43,871 nucleotides of DNA from Streptomyces panaciradicis (GCF_023516615.1 NZ_JAMGBF010000053.1:1-43871), one strand, 5' to 3'; shown: positions 7,282 to 15,577, counted from the first letter of the stretch. Made by a program: numbers and translations. Notes: a model not told the origin generated them from the letters alone.

Positions 7282-8892
7282 TCAGGCCGTCACCACCGCC
7301 GCTTCCTCCTCCTTGGCGATGCCCACCGTCGCGTCCTCGTCGCCCTTGCCGCCCAGCGCGATCACGCTGAGCAGGCAGCAGGCCAGGGCGGCGACACCGC
7401 AGACGACGTACCCGATCGCGTAGCCGTTGCCGAGGGCCTCCAGCGCGATCGGCACCCCGCCGCCCGGCGGGGACGCCGGCGGGACCGAGTTGGAGGCGAG
7501 CGGGCCGCCCTCTGCCGCGACCTGCGCCGCCGCGGCCTTGGCCTGGGCGGACAGGTCGGAGGCGGCGAGCTTTCGGGTGAACTCGTCGGCGGCGCGGCTG
7601 AGCGCGATCGCGCCGATGACCGCCGGGCCGAGCGTGAAGCCGAAGTCGCGCAGCAGGCTGGTGGAGGCGCTGGCCATGCCCGCGTAGCGGACCTCGACCG
7701 TGTTGACGGCGGTCGCCGTGATCGAGGAGACGGTCAGCGCGAAGCCGATGCCGACCAGGCCGATGGGCAGGATCAGCGAGGTCAGGGCGCGGTCGTGGAC
7801 GGAGAGGGTGGCGGCCACGAAGTCGCCCGCGGCCATCAGGCCCAGGCCGGCGCCGAGCACCCAGCGCGCGCTGACCCGCTCCAGCAGCCGGGAGATCAGC
7901 GGCATCAGCAGCAGCGTCCAGGCGTTGAGGAGGATGAACGCGAACGAGCCGCGCAGCGGGCTCTGGTGCTGGATCGGGCCGAGCCTGATGCTGGTGGCGT
8001 ACGCGGTGCCGAGGTAGCTGAACATGCCGACCACCGCGACGAACGACGCCACCGCGAACGCCCTGTTGCGGAACAGGTCGAGGCGCAACAGCGGTGCCTC
8101 GGCGCGCAGTTCGGCCACCACGAACAGGCCGATGAACAGCACGGCGACGACGTACGCGATCACCACCGGTGTCGCGGTCCAGCCGTCGGCCGGGCCCTGG
8201 ATCACCGCGTAGAGCAGGGCGAACATGCCGACGCCGATGGTGATCTGACCGGCGAGGTCGAGCGAACGGCCTTCCGGGGCGCTGGAGTTTTGGGCGAAGA
8301 GTTGGCTGAGCAGCGTGCTGACCACGGCGAGACCGGTGACGACGATGAAAGCCCAGCGCCAGGAACCGTAGTTGCCGGTGATGCCGCCCAGGACGGGGGC
8401 GACGAAACCGCCGCTGGACAGGGCGGCGGCCCACAGGGTGATGGTGCGGGCCCGGTCCCGGGCCGAGTGCGTGCCGGCGGCGATCATCGCGAGCGACGTC
8501 GGGAACAGCGCGGCCGCGCCCAGGCCGGCGATGGCCTGGCCCAGCCACAGGACGTGGATGCCGGTGCTGGCGGCGGCCAGCGCCTCACCGAGTACGAGCA
8601 GCGCGCCGCCGCCGACCAGCAGCCGCTTGCGGCCGAACAGGTCGCCGAGGACGCCGAACGTCAGCTCCAGCACCGAGACCGGCAGCAGGAACGCGTCCGA
8701 GATCCAGGTCAGCTGCGAGCCGACGGGGTGCAGGTCCTCCTGGAAGAGACCGTTGAGCGTGGCCGGCATGGCGAGGGCGATCTGGGCCAGGCAGACCGCG
8801 AAACAGCCGGCCACCAGCGTGCCGACGGGCAGTTTGCCGGATGCCGGTTCGGTGGCGGTGCCGTCGGCTTGGGTGCGGGTTTCGGTGGACAC
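7282..8892 (-). CDS. MFS drug exporter (DHA2 / 14-TM type)
   Basis: A 536-aa multidrug-type major facilitator protein, length typical of the 14-helix DHA2 family, which exports drugs in exchange for protons. Motif A-like GDLFGRKRLLVGGG sits in the loop after helix 2, and a motif C-like region (SGGFVAPVLGGITG) in helix 5. A long non-membrane loop rich in Ala/Gly/Pro (about 445-490) precedes the last helices. The GTG start at 8892 has a GAAGGGGAG ribosome site; the frame extends 26 codons upstream to an ATG that would lie inside the promoter. A strong promoter with an inverted repeat lies just upstream, so repression by an unlinked TetR-like protein is plausible (inference). Confidence 0.9.
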   Translation of the reverse strand: MSTETRTQADGTATEPASGKLPVGTLVAGCFAVCLAQIALAMPATLNGLFQEDLHPVGSQLTWISDAFLLPVSVLELTFGVLGDLFGRKRLLVGGGALLVLGEALAAASTGIHVLWLGQAIAGLGAAALFPTSLAMIAAGTHSARDRARTITLWAAALSSGGFVAPVLGGITGNYGSWRWAFIVVTGLAVVSTLLSQLFAQNSSAPEGRSLDLAGQITIGVGMFALLYAVIQGPADGWTATPVVIAYVVAVLFIGLFVVAELRAEAPLLRLDLFRNRAFAVASFVAVVGMFSYLGTAYATSIRLGPIQHQSPLRGSFAFILLNAWTLLLMPLISRLLERVSARWVLGAGLGLMAAGDFVAATLSVHDRALTSLILPIGLVGIGFALTVSSITATAVNTVEVRYAGMASASTSLLRDFGFTLGPAVIGAIALSRAADEFTRKLAASDLSAQAKAAAAQVAAEGGPLASNSVPPASPPGGGVPIALEALGNGYAIGYVVCGVAALACCLLSVIALGGKGDEDATVGIAKEEEAAVVTA

Positions 8893-8948
8893 GTGGGGCT
8901 CCCCTTCGAGCGGAGGACGGGGACGGGGCGGCGCCGGGAAACGCTGCG

Positions 8949-8977
8949 AATGTAGGCAGTATTTCTGCACCGGTCAA
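8949..8977 (-). promoter_or_regulatory. Strong vegetative-type promoter with operator-like repeat, for MFS exporter
   Basis: On the minus strand TTGACC (8977-8972) is followed by a 17-bp spacer and TACATT (8954-8949), close to the HrdB consensus. The spacer contains the inverted repeat GCAG-N5-CTGC (8956-8968), a typical place for a repressor to block RNA polymerase. The transcription start would be near 8942, giving a leader of about 50 nt. Confidence 0.65.
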
Positions 8978-9063
8978 TGAGTTGCCCAATATCCGCGCAC
9001 ACGGCTGCCCACGGAGAACGTCCAGTACGTCCTTCAGCTGCGGAAACCCGCGTCAGAGCCCCG

Positions 9064-10677
9064 TCACTCGCCCCCGGCCGATTCCGGCAGGCGCCCCGCG
9101 ACGTACTCCTCCCGCAGCGCGGTCTTGCGGATCTTGCCCGAGCCCGTCAGCGGGAAGGCGTCGACGAACACCCAGGTGCGGGGCGTCTTGTGCGGGGCCA
9201 GCTGCGCGCGGACGTGGTCGAAGAGCTCCTTCTCGCCGACTCGGCCGCCCGGTGTGCGGCGGACGAAGGCGGCGACCCGCTCGCCCCAGACCGGGTCCGG
9301 CAGCCCGACGACGGCGGCCTCGGCGACCGCGGGATGGGCGGCGAGGACCTGTTCGATCTCGCGCGGGTAGATGTTCTCGCCACCCCGGATGATCATGTCC
9401 TTCAGCCGGCCCTCGATGCGGCAGTACCCGCGGTCGTCCATCGAGGCCAGGTCGCCGGTGTGCAGCCAGCCGTCGGCGTCCACGGCGGCGGCCGTGTGGT
9501 CCGGGGCGTCCAGGTAGCCGGTCATGACGTGGTAGCCGCGGGTGCACAGCTCGCCGGTGACGCCGGCCGGCACGATCGCGCCCGACGCGTCCACGATCTT
9601 CACCTCGGTCCGCGGCAGGGGCCTGCCGACCGTGTGGGCGCGGTCGTACGGGGTGTCGTCGAGGCGGGTGATGGTGATGCCCGGGGAGGCCTCGGTCTGG
9701 GCGTAGACGACCGCCATCGGCACGCCGAAGGCCTGCTCGACCCGGCGGACCAGCTCGGGCGGCACGGTGGCGCCGCCCGACAGCACGAAGCGCAGCGAGG
9801 AGAGGTCGGTCTCGGGGAACGCCGGGTGCTCCAGCATGGCCAGGAGCATGGTCGGCACACCACCGGTCATGACGGGCCGTTCGGATGCGGTGAGTTCCAG
9901 CATCAGCCCCGGGTCGAAGTACGGCGGCAGCACCTGCGTGCCGAGACCGGCGATCGCCGACAGGGTGGCCAGCACGCAGCCCGCGGTGTGGAACAGCGGC
10001 ATCGGGTTGAGCGCGGCCTCGCCGGGTTGCAGGCCGAAGGTGCGGACGTAGGCCAGGCGCGCGTTGTCGGTGATGCCCCGGTGGTGCAGCACCACGCCCT
10101 TGGGTACGCCGGTCGTGCCCGAGGTGTACTGGATCTGGGCCGGCGACGAGGACGCGACCTCCGGCAGCGCCAGGCCGGGGGAGCCCTCGGCGCAGAACTC
10201 CGCCCAGTCCTCGAACAGCACGCTCGTGCGCAGGCGGGGCAGGTCGGCGCGGATCTCGTCCAGCGTCGCCGCCATCGGGTTCCCGCGGTACTCCCGGCGC
10301 AGGAAGACCCCGCTCGCACGCGAGTGGCCCAGCACGTGCCGCAACTCCGCAGCCCGCAGCGCCGGGTTGACCGTGACCAGCGTGATGTCCGCGAGCGCGG
10401 CGGCGAGTTCGAGGATCACCCACTCCGGGATGTTGTTCGCCCACACCGCCACCCGCTCGCCGGGCGAGAACCGGCCGAGCAGGGCCCGGGCCGCGCGCTC
10501 GGCCTCGTCGAGGAGGGCCGCGTACGTCCATCTGCGCCGTGCGGCGGGCTCCGGTACGCCCTCGACCAGGGCGACCGTGTCCGGCGCCAGCCCCGCCGCC
10601 CGGCGCAGCAGCGCCCCCACGGTCTCGCCGAGCAGTTCCTCGTCGGATGCGCCCTGCTGGTACGACGTCGCCATCAT
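9064..10677 (-). CDS. AMP-dependent acyl-CoA synthetase / ligase
   Basis: A 537-aa ANL-superfamily enzyme that activates a carboxylic acid, probably a fatty acid, as the acyl-adenylate and then as the CoA thioester. Seen: P-loop-like YTSGTTGVPKG (184-194), the A5-like YAQTEASPG (about 317), the hinge region GWLHTGDLASMDDRGYCRIEG followed by GRLKDMIIRGGENIYPREIE, and the C-terminal catalytic Lys in GSGKIRK. All core motifs are intact. Two consecutive ATGs open the frame. The first (10677) lies 6 nt after GATACT, consistent with a leaderless mRNA; there is no Shine-Dalgarno site. Substrate cannot be told from sequence. Neighbours give no pathway. Confidence 0.93.
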   Translation of the reverse strand: MMATSYQQGASDEELLGETVGALLRRAAGLAPDTVALVEGVPEPAARRRWTYAALLDEAERAARALLGRFSPGERVAVWANNIPEWVILELAAALADITLVTVNPALRAAELRHVLGHSRASGVFLRREYRGNPMAATLDEIRADLPRLRTSVLFEDWAEFCAEGSPGLALPEVASSSPAQIQYTSGTTGVPKGVVLHHRGITDNARLAYVRTFGLQPGEAALNPMPLFHTAGCVLATLSAIAGLGTQVLPPYFDPGLMLELTASERPVMTGGVPTMLLAMLEHPAFPETDLSSLRFVLSGGATVPPELVRRVEQAFGVPMAVVYAQTEASPGITITRLDDTPYDRAHTVGRPLPRTEVKIVDASGAIVPAGVTGELCTRGYHVMTGYLDAPDHTAAAVDADGWLHTGDLASMDDRGYCRIEGRLKDMIIRGGENIYPREIEQVLAAHPAVAEAAVVGLPDPVWGERVAAFVRRTPGGRVGEKELFDHVRAQLAPHKTPRTWVFVDAFPLTGSGKIRKTALREEYVAGRLPESAGGE

Positions 10678-10683
10678 GGCGTC

Positions 10684-10689
10684 AGTATC
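10684..10689 (-). promoter_or_regulatory. -10 box of leaderless acyl-CoA synthetase gene
   Basis: GATACT on the minus strand, 6 nt before the ATG at 10677; TGTGCC lies 17 bp further upstream as a weak -35 candidate. Confidence 0.45.
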
Positions 10690-10729
10690 CGGCGCAAGTG
10701 GCGTGCGGCACAGACTGTTTGACGCCCCG

Positions 10730-11083
10730 TCACCGGGGCGCCGACGGTCCGGGGGAGCGTTCCGTGACCTTCTCCAGATGCCGGTTGAACACCTCGCGGG
10801 CGTCCGGGGTGAGCGTGCGCAGGGCCACCAGGGCCGTGATCACCACGTCGCACAGCTCGCCCTGGACGTCCTCCCAGGTGTGGGTCACGCCCTTGCGGGG
10901 GTTCTGGCCGGTCACGCCGATCACCGCCTGGGCGACCTCGCCGACCTCCTCGGAGAGCTTGAGGACGCGCAGCAGGAGACCCTCCCGGCCGCCGTGCGGT
11001 TGTTCGCCGTCCAGCCAGGTCCACAGGGCGTCGACCGAGGACCAGACGTCGGGGGAGGAGGGGCGGGAGTGCTGATCGGTCAT
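10730..11083 (-). CDS. MazG-like nucleotide pyrophosphohydrolase
   Basis: A 117-aa all-alpha protein of the MazG/dUTPase superfamily. The metal-binding acidic motifs are visible: KLSEEVGEVAQAV (about 40-52, E-E-x-x-E) and ELCDVVITALVAL (about 75-87, E-x-x-D). Such proteins hydrolyse non-canonical or alarmone-type nucleoside triphosphates to monophosphates. The length fits single-domain MazG-like proteins. The ATG at 11083 (MTDQHSR) is chosen because CAGGCT lies 7 nt upstream, suggesting a leaderless transcript; an in-frame start 13 codons earlier would fall in the promoter. The DoxX gene ends 35 nt upstream on the same strand, so read-through from it is also possible. Confidence 0.85.
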   Translation of the reverse strand: MTDQHSRPSSPDVWSSVDALWTWLDGEQPHGGREGLLLRVLKLSEEVGEVAQAVIGVTGQNPRKGVTHTWEDVQGELCDVVITALVALRTLTPDAREVFNRHLEKVTERSPGPSAPR

Positions 11084-11118
11084 GGGGCCCAGCCTGCCAC
11101 CCGTCCGACGAAGGAGGG

Positions 11119-11685
11119 TCACTCCCCGGACAGCGGCTCCTGGGCGTCGAACCGCCCCGCCGCGTCGTCCTGCTCCGGCTTCCTCAGCCTGCGGTTCCGC
11201 GCGCCCACGACCATCGCCGTGACGGCCGCCGTCGCACCGAGCGCCGCCGGGACCATCCAGCCGCGGTCCAGGGCGTGGCCGAGGGCGTGGTCGAGGGAGA
11301 GCCGGCCGGGGCCGGTGACCGCGAGGCCGGTGGCGGCCAGGCCCAGGGTGGCCGCGTACTCGTAGCCGCCCTCCTGGTTGAAGAAGCCGTTCGGGGCGTG
11401 CACGGCGGCCGCTCCCGCCATCGCACCGGCCGCCGCCGCACCGGCCGCGGGCGTCGCCAGGCCCAGCGCCAGCAGCATGCCGCCACCGGCTTCCGCCAGG
11501 CCCGCCGCCGTGGCGCTCGCCCGGCCCGGCGCGTAGCCGACGGACTCCATGAACTTGCCGGTCCCCTCGATGCCGTGGCCGCCGAACCAGCCCAGCAGTT
11601 TCTGCGCGCCGTGCGCCGCCAGGACCCCTCCGGCCCCCAGCCGGAGCAGCAGCAGGCCCACATCACGTCGGTCGAAAGCGGTCAC
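11119..11685 (-). CDS. DoxX-family membrane protein
   Basis: A 188-aa membrane protein with four hydrophobic segments. It matches DoxX at VGLLLLRLGAGGVLAAHGAQKLLGWFGGHG, then SVGYAPGRASATAAGLAEAGGGMLLALGLATP, the AAAVHAPNGFFNQEGGYEY segment, and a final helix near 145-170. The family is linked to quinone and thiosulfate redox chemistry and oxidative-stress complexes in actinobacteria, but this member's role is unknown. The GTG at 11685 is chosen because GGGAG lies 5 nt upstream. The long cytosolic tail (about 165-188) is charged. It is upstream of the mazG-like gene on the same strand. Confidence 0.85.
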   Translation of the reverse strand: MTAFDRRDVGLLLLRLGAGGVLAAHGAQKLLGWFGGHGIEGTGKFMESVGYAPGRASATAAGLAEAGGGMLLALGLATPAAGAAAAGAMAGAAAVHAPNGFFNQEGGYEYAATLGLAATGLAVTGPGRLSLDHALGHALDRGWMVPAALGATAAVTAMVVGARNRRLRKPEQDDAAGRFDAQEPLSGE

Positions 11686-11822
11686 GATGACTCCCGGGAA
11701 GAACAGGAACGGACAATGGCGGCAGACGCGGGACAGTCCCCTCCGCATACTCACCGTCGCACCGCCGGCCCCCGGCGGACCGTTCCGCGCCGCCGTTCGG
11801 GTGGCGGCGGCAGGGGAGCGGT

Positions 11823-12164
11823 GTGAGCCTGACCGGTATGACGATTCAACCGGCCAAACTCAGCGACCCGGTCGTGCGCGCCTTCGTCACCGCCGTCAAC
11901 GCCCACGACCGCGACGCGTTCATGGCCCTGCTCACCGACGACGCCACCATGTCGGACGACGGCTCAGAGCGCGACCTCGGCGACTGGATCGACCGGGAGA
12001 TCTTCTCCTCCCACGGCCACCTGGACGTGGACAACGAGTCCCGGGGCGGCCGGGCGTTCGTCGCCCACTACCGCAACGACACCTGGGGCGAGATGCGCAC
12101 CCGCTGGAGCTTCGACGTCACCGACGACGGCAGGATCGCCCGGTTCGAGACCGGGCAGGCGTGA
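11823..12164 (+). CDS. NTF2-like (SnoaL/DUF4440-type) protein
   Basis: A 113-aa small alpha+beta protein of the NTF2-like fold: PVVRAFVTAVNAHDRDAFMALLTDDATMSDDG at the N-terminus is the classic helix-helix-strand opening, and the C-terminal half gives the curved sheet (FVAHYRNDTWGEMRTRWSFDVTDDGRIARFETG). Members are polyketide cyclases, isomerases or binding proteins; no catalytic assignment is possible. The GTG at 11823 follows GGGGAG by 4 nt; an ATG at 11838 is the alternative start but has no ribosome site. It is divergent from the doxX gene and sits 57 nt upstream of the aldo/keto reductase, which has its own promoter. Confidence 0.75.
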   Translation: MSLTGMTIQPAKLSDPVVRAFVTAVNAHDRDAFMALLTDDATMSDDGSERDLGDWIDREIFSSHGHLDVDNESRGGRAFVAHYRNDTWGEMRTRWSFDVTDDGRIARFETGQA

Positions 12165-12182
12165 CACGTCCGGTGAAAGGGC

Positions 12183-12213
12183 TTGCCCTGGAGTGCGCTT
12201 CAACTCCTAGCGT
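12183..12213 (+). promoter_or_regulatory. MerR-type promoter of the aldo/keto reductase gene
   Basis: TTGCCC (12183-12188) and TAGCGT (12208-12213) are separated by 19 bp, the stretched spacing that MerR-family activators correct by DNA distortion. The spacer holds a perfect inverted repeat, GGAGT-N8-ACTCC (12190-12207). The ATG at 12222 lies 8 nt after the -10 box with no ribosome site, so the mRNA is probably leaderless. The arms resemble the operators of NmlR/AdhR-type aldehyde-sensing MerR proteins (from family knowledge). No MerR gene is in the window. Confidence 0.8.
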
Positions 12214-12221
12214 CTGTGCCC

Positions 12222-13202
12222 ATGGAGACCAACAGGACTTTGGGACGCAGCGGCATCGAGGTCAGCGCCCTCGGCTTCGGCTGCTGGGCGATCGGCGGTG
12301 AGTGGTCCGACCTGAGCGGGCAGCCTCTGGGCTGGGGAAAAGTCGACGACGAGGAGTCCGTACGGGCGATCCACCGCGCCCTCGACCTCGGGGTGACCTT
12401 CTTCGACACGGCCGACACCTACGGCGCCGGGCACAGCGAGCGTGTCCTCGGCCGCGCCCTCGGCAAGCGGCGCGACGAGGTCGTGATCGCCACCAAGTGG
12501 GGCAACGTCTTCGACGAGACCACCCGCACCCTGAAGGGCGCGGACGTGTCGGCCGAGTACGTCCGTGAGGCGCTCACCGCCTCGCTCGCCCGCCTCGGCA
12601 CCGACCATGTGGACCTGTACCAGCTCCACATCTCCGACGCCCACCCCGAACAGGCCGCCCGACTGCGCGACGCCTGCGAGGAGTTGGTGCTGGAGGGCCT
12701 GATCCGCGCCTACGCCTGGAGCACCGACGACCCCGACCGCGCCGCCGTCTTCGCCGAAGGCGCCCACTGCGCCGCCGTCCAGCACGCGCTGAACGTCTTC
12801 CAGGACGCCCCCGCCATGCTCGCGCTGTGCGAGGAGGCGGACCTGGCGAGCATCAACCGCAGCCCCCTGGCGATGGGGCTGCTGGCGGGCCGGCGGCAGG
12901 GCGAGCTGGAGGCGGGCGACATCCGCAGCAGGCCGCCGGCCTGGCTGCCGGGCTTCGAGGAGGGCTCGGGAGCCGCCTCCGACTGGCTCTCCCGCGTCGA
13001 CGCGATCAGGGAGATCCTCGGCAGCGACGGCCGCACCCTCGCCCAGGGCGCCCTCGGCTGGATCTGGGCCCGCAGCCCGCGCACGGTCCCCATCCCCGGC
13101 TTCCGGTCGGTCGCCCAGGCCGAGCAGAACGCCGGCGCCCTCGCCAAGGGGCCGCTCACCGCGGGCCAGTTGGCCGAGATCGACCGGATCCTGGGGAGGT
13201 GA
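12222..13202 (+). CDS. Aldo/keto reductase
   Basis: A 326-aa NAD(P)H-dependent TIM-barrel oxidoreductase that reduces aldehydes or ketones. The catalytic tetrad is intact: Asp62 and Tyr67 in FFDTADTYGAG, Lys92 in IATKWGN, His136 in DLYQLHISD. The C-terminal cofactor-binding loop is also seen (ARSPRTVPIPGFRSVAQAEQN). The ATG at 12222 is set by the promoter: it lies 8 nt downstream of the -10 box, so in-frame codons further upstream cannot be transcribed from it. The MerR-type promoter suggests induction by reactive aldehydes or thiol stress (inference). It converges on the ABC ATPase gene, with a hairpin between them. Confidence 0.93.
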   Translation: METNRTLGRSGIEVSALGFGCWAIGGEWSDLSGQPLGWGKVDDEESVRAIHRALDLGVTFFDTADTYGAGHSERVLGRALGKRRDEVVIATKWGNVFDETTRTLKGADVSAEYVREALTASLARLGTDHVDLYQLHISDAHPEQAARLRDACEELVLEGLIRAYAWSTDDPDRAAVFAEGAHCAAVQHALNVFQDAPAMLALCEEADLASINRSPLAMGLLAGRRQGELEAGDIRSRPPAWLPGFEEGSGAASDWLSRVDAIREILGSDGRTLAQGALGWIWARSPRTVPIPGFRSVAQAEQNAGALAKGPLTAGQLAEIDRILGR

Positions 13203-13206
13203 GCGG

Positions 13207-13230
13207 CCCCGGCGGGCCCGCCGGACGGGG
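13207..13230. terminator. Bidirectional terminator hairpin
   Basis: A perfect palindrome CCGGCGGG/CCCGCCGG (13209-13224), extendable with outer CC/GG pairs around one bulged base to 13230, fills most of the 28-bp gap between the convergent aldo/keto reductase and ABC ATPase genes. No T-tract, as usual in Streptomyces. Confidence 0.6.
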
Positions 13231-13947
13231 TCAGTGGGCGATCTGACCGTCGTACGCCCCCACGCCGTACGGCTGTTGCTCCGTCAGCGTCAGTCGCCCC
13301 GCCGCGATGGTGGCCAGACGCGGGGCGCGGCGGGCGATGGAGGAGTCGTGGGTGACCATGACGAACGTCAGCCCGTGCTCGCGCCACAGCCCCTCCAGCA
13401 GGGCCATGATGTCGTCGCGGGTGCCCTCGTCGAGGTTGCCGGTGGGCTCGTCCGCCAGCAGCACCTTCGGCTTCTTCACCAGCGCCCGCGCGATGGCGAC
13501 GCGCTGCTGCTGGCCGCCGGACATCTCCGAGGGGGCGTGGCCGAGGCGCTCGCCGAGCCCGACCGAGCGCAGCGCCTCGGCGGCGCGCTCCCGGCGCTCG
13601 GCGGGCTTCACGCCCAGCGGCACCAGGGCCGTCTCGACGTTCTCCTGCGCGGTCAGGGTCGGGATGAGGTTGAACGACTGGAAGATGATGCCGATGTTCT
13701 CGGCGCGCACCCGGGTCAGCCTGGTCTCGCCGATGCGGGCCAGGTCGACGCCGTCCAGCTCGACACTGCCCTCGGTCGGCCGGTCCAGGCCGCCGATCAT
13801 CTGCAGCAGGGTGGACTTGCCGCCGCCGGTGGGGCCCTGGATGACCAGCTGGTCGCCGTCGGCGATGGTGAGGTCGACGCCGCGCAGCGCCTCCACGGTC
13901 TCCTTGCCCCGCGTGTAGCGCTTGGTGACGCCGGTGAGTCGGTACAT
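13231..13947 (-). CDS. ABC transporter ATP-binding protein (MacB/LolD type)
   Basis: A 238-aa ATPase of the MacB/LolD group, partner of the FtsX-like permease encoded upstream. Motifs: Walker A GPTGGGKST (about 37-45), Q-loop FQSFNLIPTLTAQENV, ABC signature MSGGQQQRVAIARAL, Walker B VLLADEPTGNLDEGT with the catalytic Glu, and H-loop MVTHD. This group couples ATP hydrolysis to mechanical transmission or peptide, lipid or drug export rather than classical import. The ATG at 13947 has a GGAG site 6 nt upstream; a GTG four codons earlier lacks one. It is downstream of the permease gene on the same strand, separated by a long perfect hairpin that may lower its transcription. Confidence 0.93.
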   Translation of the reverse strand: MYRLTGVTKRYTRGKETVEALRGVDLTIADGDQLVIQGPTGGGKSTLLQMIGGLDRPTEGSVELDGVDLARIGETRLTRVRAENIGIIFQSFNLIPTLTAQENVETALVPLGVKPAERRERAAEALRSVGLGERLGHAPSEMSGGQQQRVAIARALVKKPKVLLADEPTGNLDEGTRDDIMALLEGLWREHGLTFVMVTHDSSIARRAPRLATIAAGRLTLTEQQPYGVGAYDGQIAH

Positions 13948-13973
13948 GGGCTTCTCCACAGGAAGGTAGGGGT

Positions 13974-14013
13974 GGGGCGCCGCCTCCCGGGGGATGTACG
14001 GAGGCGGCGCCCC
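13974..14013. terminator. 14-bp perfect stem-loop between permease and ATPase genes
   Basis: GGGGCGCCGCCTCC (13974-13987) pairs perfectly with GGAGGCGGCGCCCC (14000-14013) around a 12-nt loop. It lies between two co-directional minus-strand genes of one ABC system, so it may act as an attenuator, partial terminator or RNA-stability element. No T-tract. Confidence 0.75.
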
Positions 14014-14033
14014 GGTTCGGGGGGGCGGGGGTG

Positions 14034-15506
14034 CTACGAGACGCTGCGCAGGGCGTCCGCCGGGCGCATGCGGGAGGCCCGCCAGCCGCCCATCGCGCCG
14101 GCGATCAGGCCGCCGGTGACCGCCAGGCCCACCGCGAGCGCGATGGTGGTCAGGGAGACCGGGGCGGACAGGGCGATCTCCATGGAGCTGGAGGCCGACT
14201 GCTGACCGGGGCCGCCGCCGGGACCGCCGCCCGCCCCGCCCATGCCGCCACCGCTGCCGCTGCCGAGCTGCGCGGTCAGCTTCGGGCTGATCGCGGTGAC
14301 CGTGTAGGCGGCCGCGAGGCCCAGCGCGATGCCGAGACCGCCGCCGATCAGGCCGTTCACCATGGACTCGCCGACGACCTGCCGGGTCACCTTGCGGCTC
14401 GGCCAGCCCAGCGCCTTCAGGGTGCCGAACTCACGCACCCTGCGGGAGACGGCGGCGGAGGTCAGCAGCGCCGCCACCAGGAACGCAGCGGCCAGCACGG
14501 CGACCGACAGCCACTTGCCGACGCTGGTCGCCAGGTCGGAGGCGGTGGACAGGGAGCCGGAGACGGTGGACGCCAGGTCGGCGGAGGTGGTGACCGTCGT
14601 CCCGGAGATGTGGGACTGGATCGCCTTCTTCACGGCCGCGATCTGCTGGGAGTCGGTCGCCTTGACGTAGATCGTGGTGACCTTGTTCTTCGCGTCGCCC
14701 AGCGTCTGCGCCTGCTTGAGCGGGACGAACACGTCGGTCGTGGAGTCGCCGCTGTCGGGCGTGGCGATGCCGATGACCGTGAACTTGGTGCCGGAGATCG
14801 TGAAGGTCGAACCGACCTTGTACTTCTTGGTCTTGGCGAAGGACTTGCCGACCACCGCGACCTTCGCGTTCGTCTGCGCGGAGGTGAAGGTCGTACCCGA
14901 GGTGATCTTGGAGGTGGCCAGCGGGCCCAGGTCCTGGTTCGTGACGTCGATGCCGGCCACGGAGTAGGAGTTGACGCTGAAGTCCGCGCCGCCGCCCTGG
15001 ACCTGCGGCTGACCGCCGCCGCTGCTCGTGCCGCCGCCCGGGCCGCCCTGCTGCTGGGAGCCCGAGGAGGAGGACGTGGAGGACTTGGCCTTGCCCTGGG
15101 TGAAGGAGCCGTCGACCTTGGTGACGTTCAGCGTGAGCGCTCCGACCGCGCTCGCCACGCCCTTCTGCGCGCCCACCTTGCCGACCAGCGAGGACGACAG
15201 GGCCTGACCGCCCTGCGTCATGACGCGGTCCGAACTCTGCTTGTTGCTGCCGCTCGACTTCGCGTCGAACTTGAAGTTCGGGCCCTGCGAGCTGCCTGCC
15301 TTGGGGGCCGACCGCGCCTTGGTCACGGTCATGTCCGTGCCGAGGCCGTAGAGCGACTTGAGGACCTTGTCCTGTGCCTGCGTCATGCCGGCCGACACCG
15401 AGTCGACGGTGATGACCAGCGCGATTCCGAGCGCCAGACCCAGTGCGATGACCAGGGCCGCCTTCTTTCTGCGGCCCAGTTCGCGCTTGAGATAGATGCC
15501 AAACAT
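14034..15506 (-). CDS. ABC transporter permease (MacB/FtsX type)
   Basis: A 490-aa membrane protein: one N-terminal helix (about 16-36), a large extracytoplasmic domain (about 40-330, Ser/Gly/Gln-rich and low-complexity around 135-170), then three C-terminal helices (about 335-365, 385-415, 450-475). The FtsX core is recognisable in SRRVREFGTLKALGWPSRKVTRQVVGESMVNGLIGGGLG and in the end GGWRASRMRPADALRSVS. A second Gly/Ser loop (GSGSGGGMGGAGGGPGG) lies between the last helices. Substrate is unknown; such systems respond to cell-envelope stress or antimicrobial peptides. The ATG has a GAGGAACGGG ribosome site. The leader contains a GCGCCC-N5-GGGCGC hairpin (15528-15544), and direct repeats lie further upstream. 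Confidence 0.93.
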   Translation of the reverse strand: MFGIYLKRELGRRKKAALVIALGLALGIALVITVDSVSAGMTQAQDKVLKSLYGLGTDMTVTKARSAPKAGSSQGPNFKFDAKSSGSNKQSSDRVMTQGGQALSSSLVGKVGAQKGVASAVGALTLNVTKVDGSFTQGKAKSSTSSSSGSQQQGGPGGGTSSGGGQPQVQGGGADFSVNSYSVAGIDVTNQDLGPLATSKITSGTTFTSAQTNAKVAVVGKSFAKTKKYKVGSTFTISGTKFTVIGIATPDSGDSTTDVFVPLKQAQTLGDAKNKVTTIYVKATDSQQIAAVKKAIQSHISGTTVTTSADLASTVSGSLSTASDLATSVGKWLSVAVLAAAFLVAALLTSAAVSRRVREFGTLKALGWPSRKVTRQVVGESMVNGLIGGGLGIALGLAAAYTVTAISPKLTAQLGSGSGGGMGGAGGGPGGGPGQQSASSSMEIALSAPVSLTTIALAVGLAVTGGLIAGAMGGWRASRMRPADALRSVS

Positions 15507-15577
15507 CCCGTTCCTCGAAGGTTCTTGGCGCCCGCTGTGGGCGCTGCCACAAGCTAGGGAGGAACCTTTGCGCGGGA

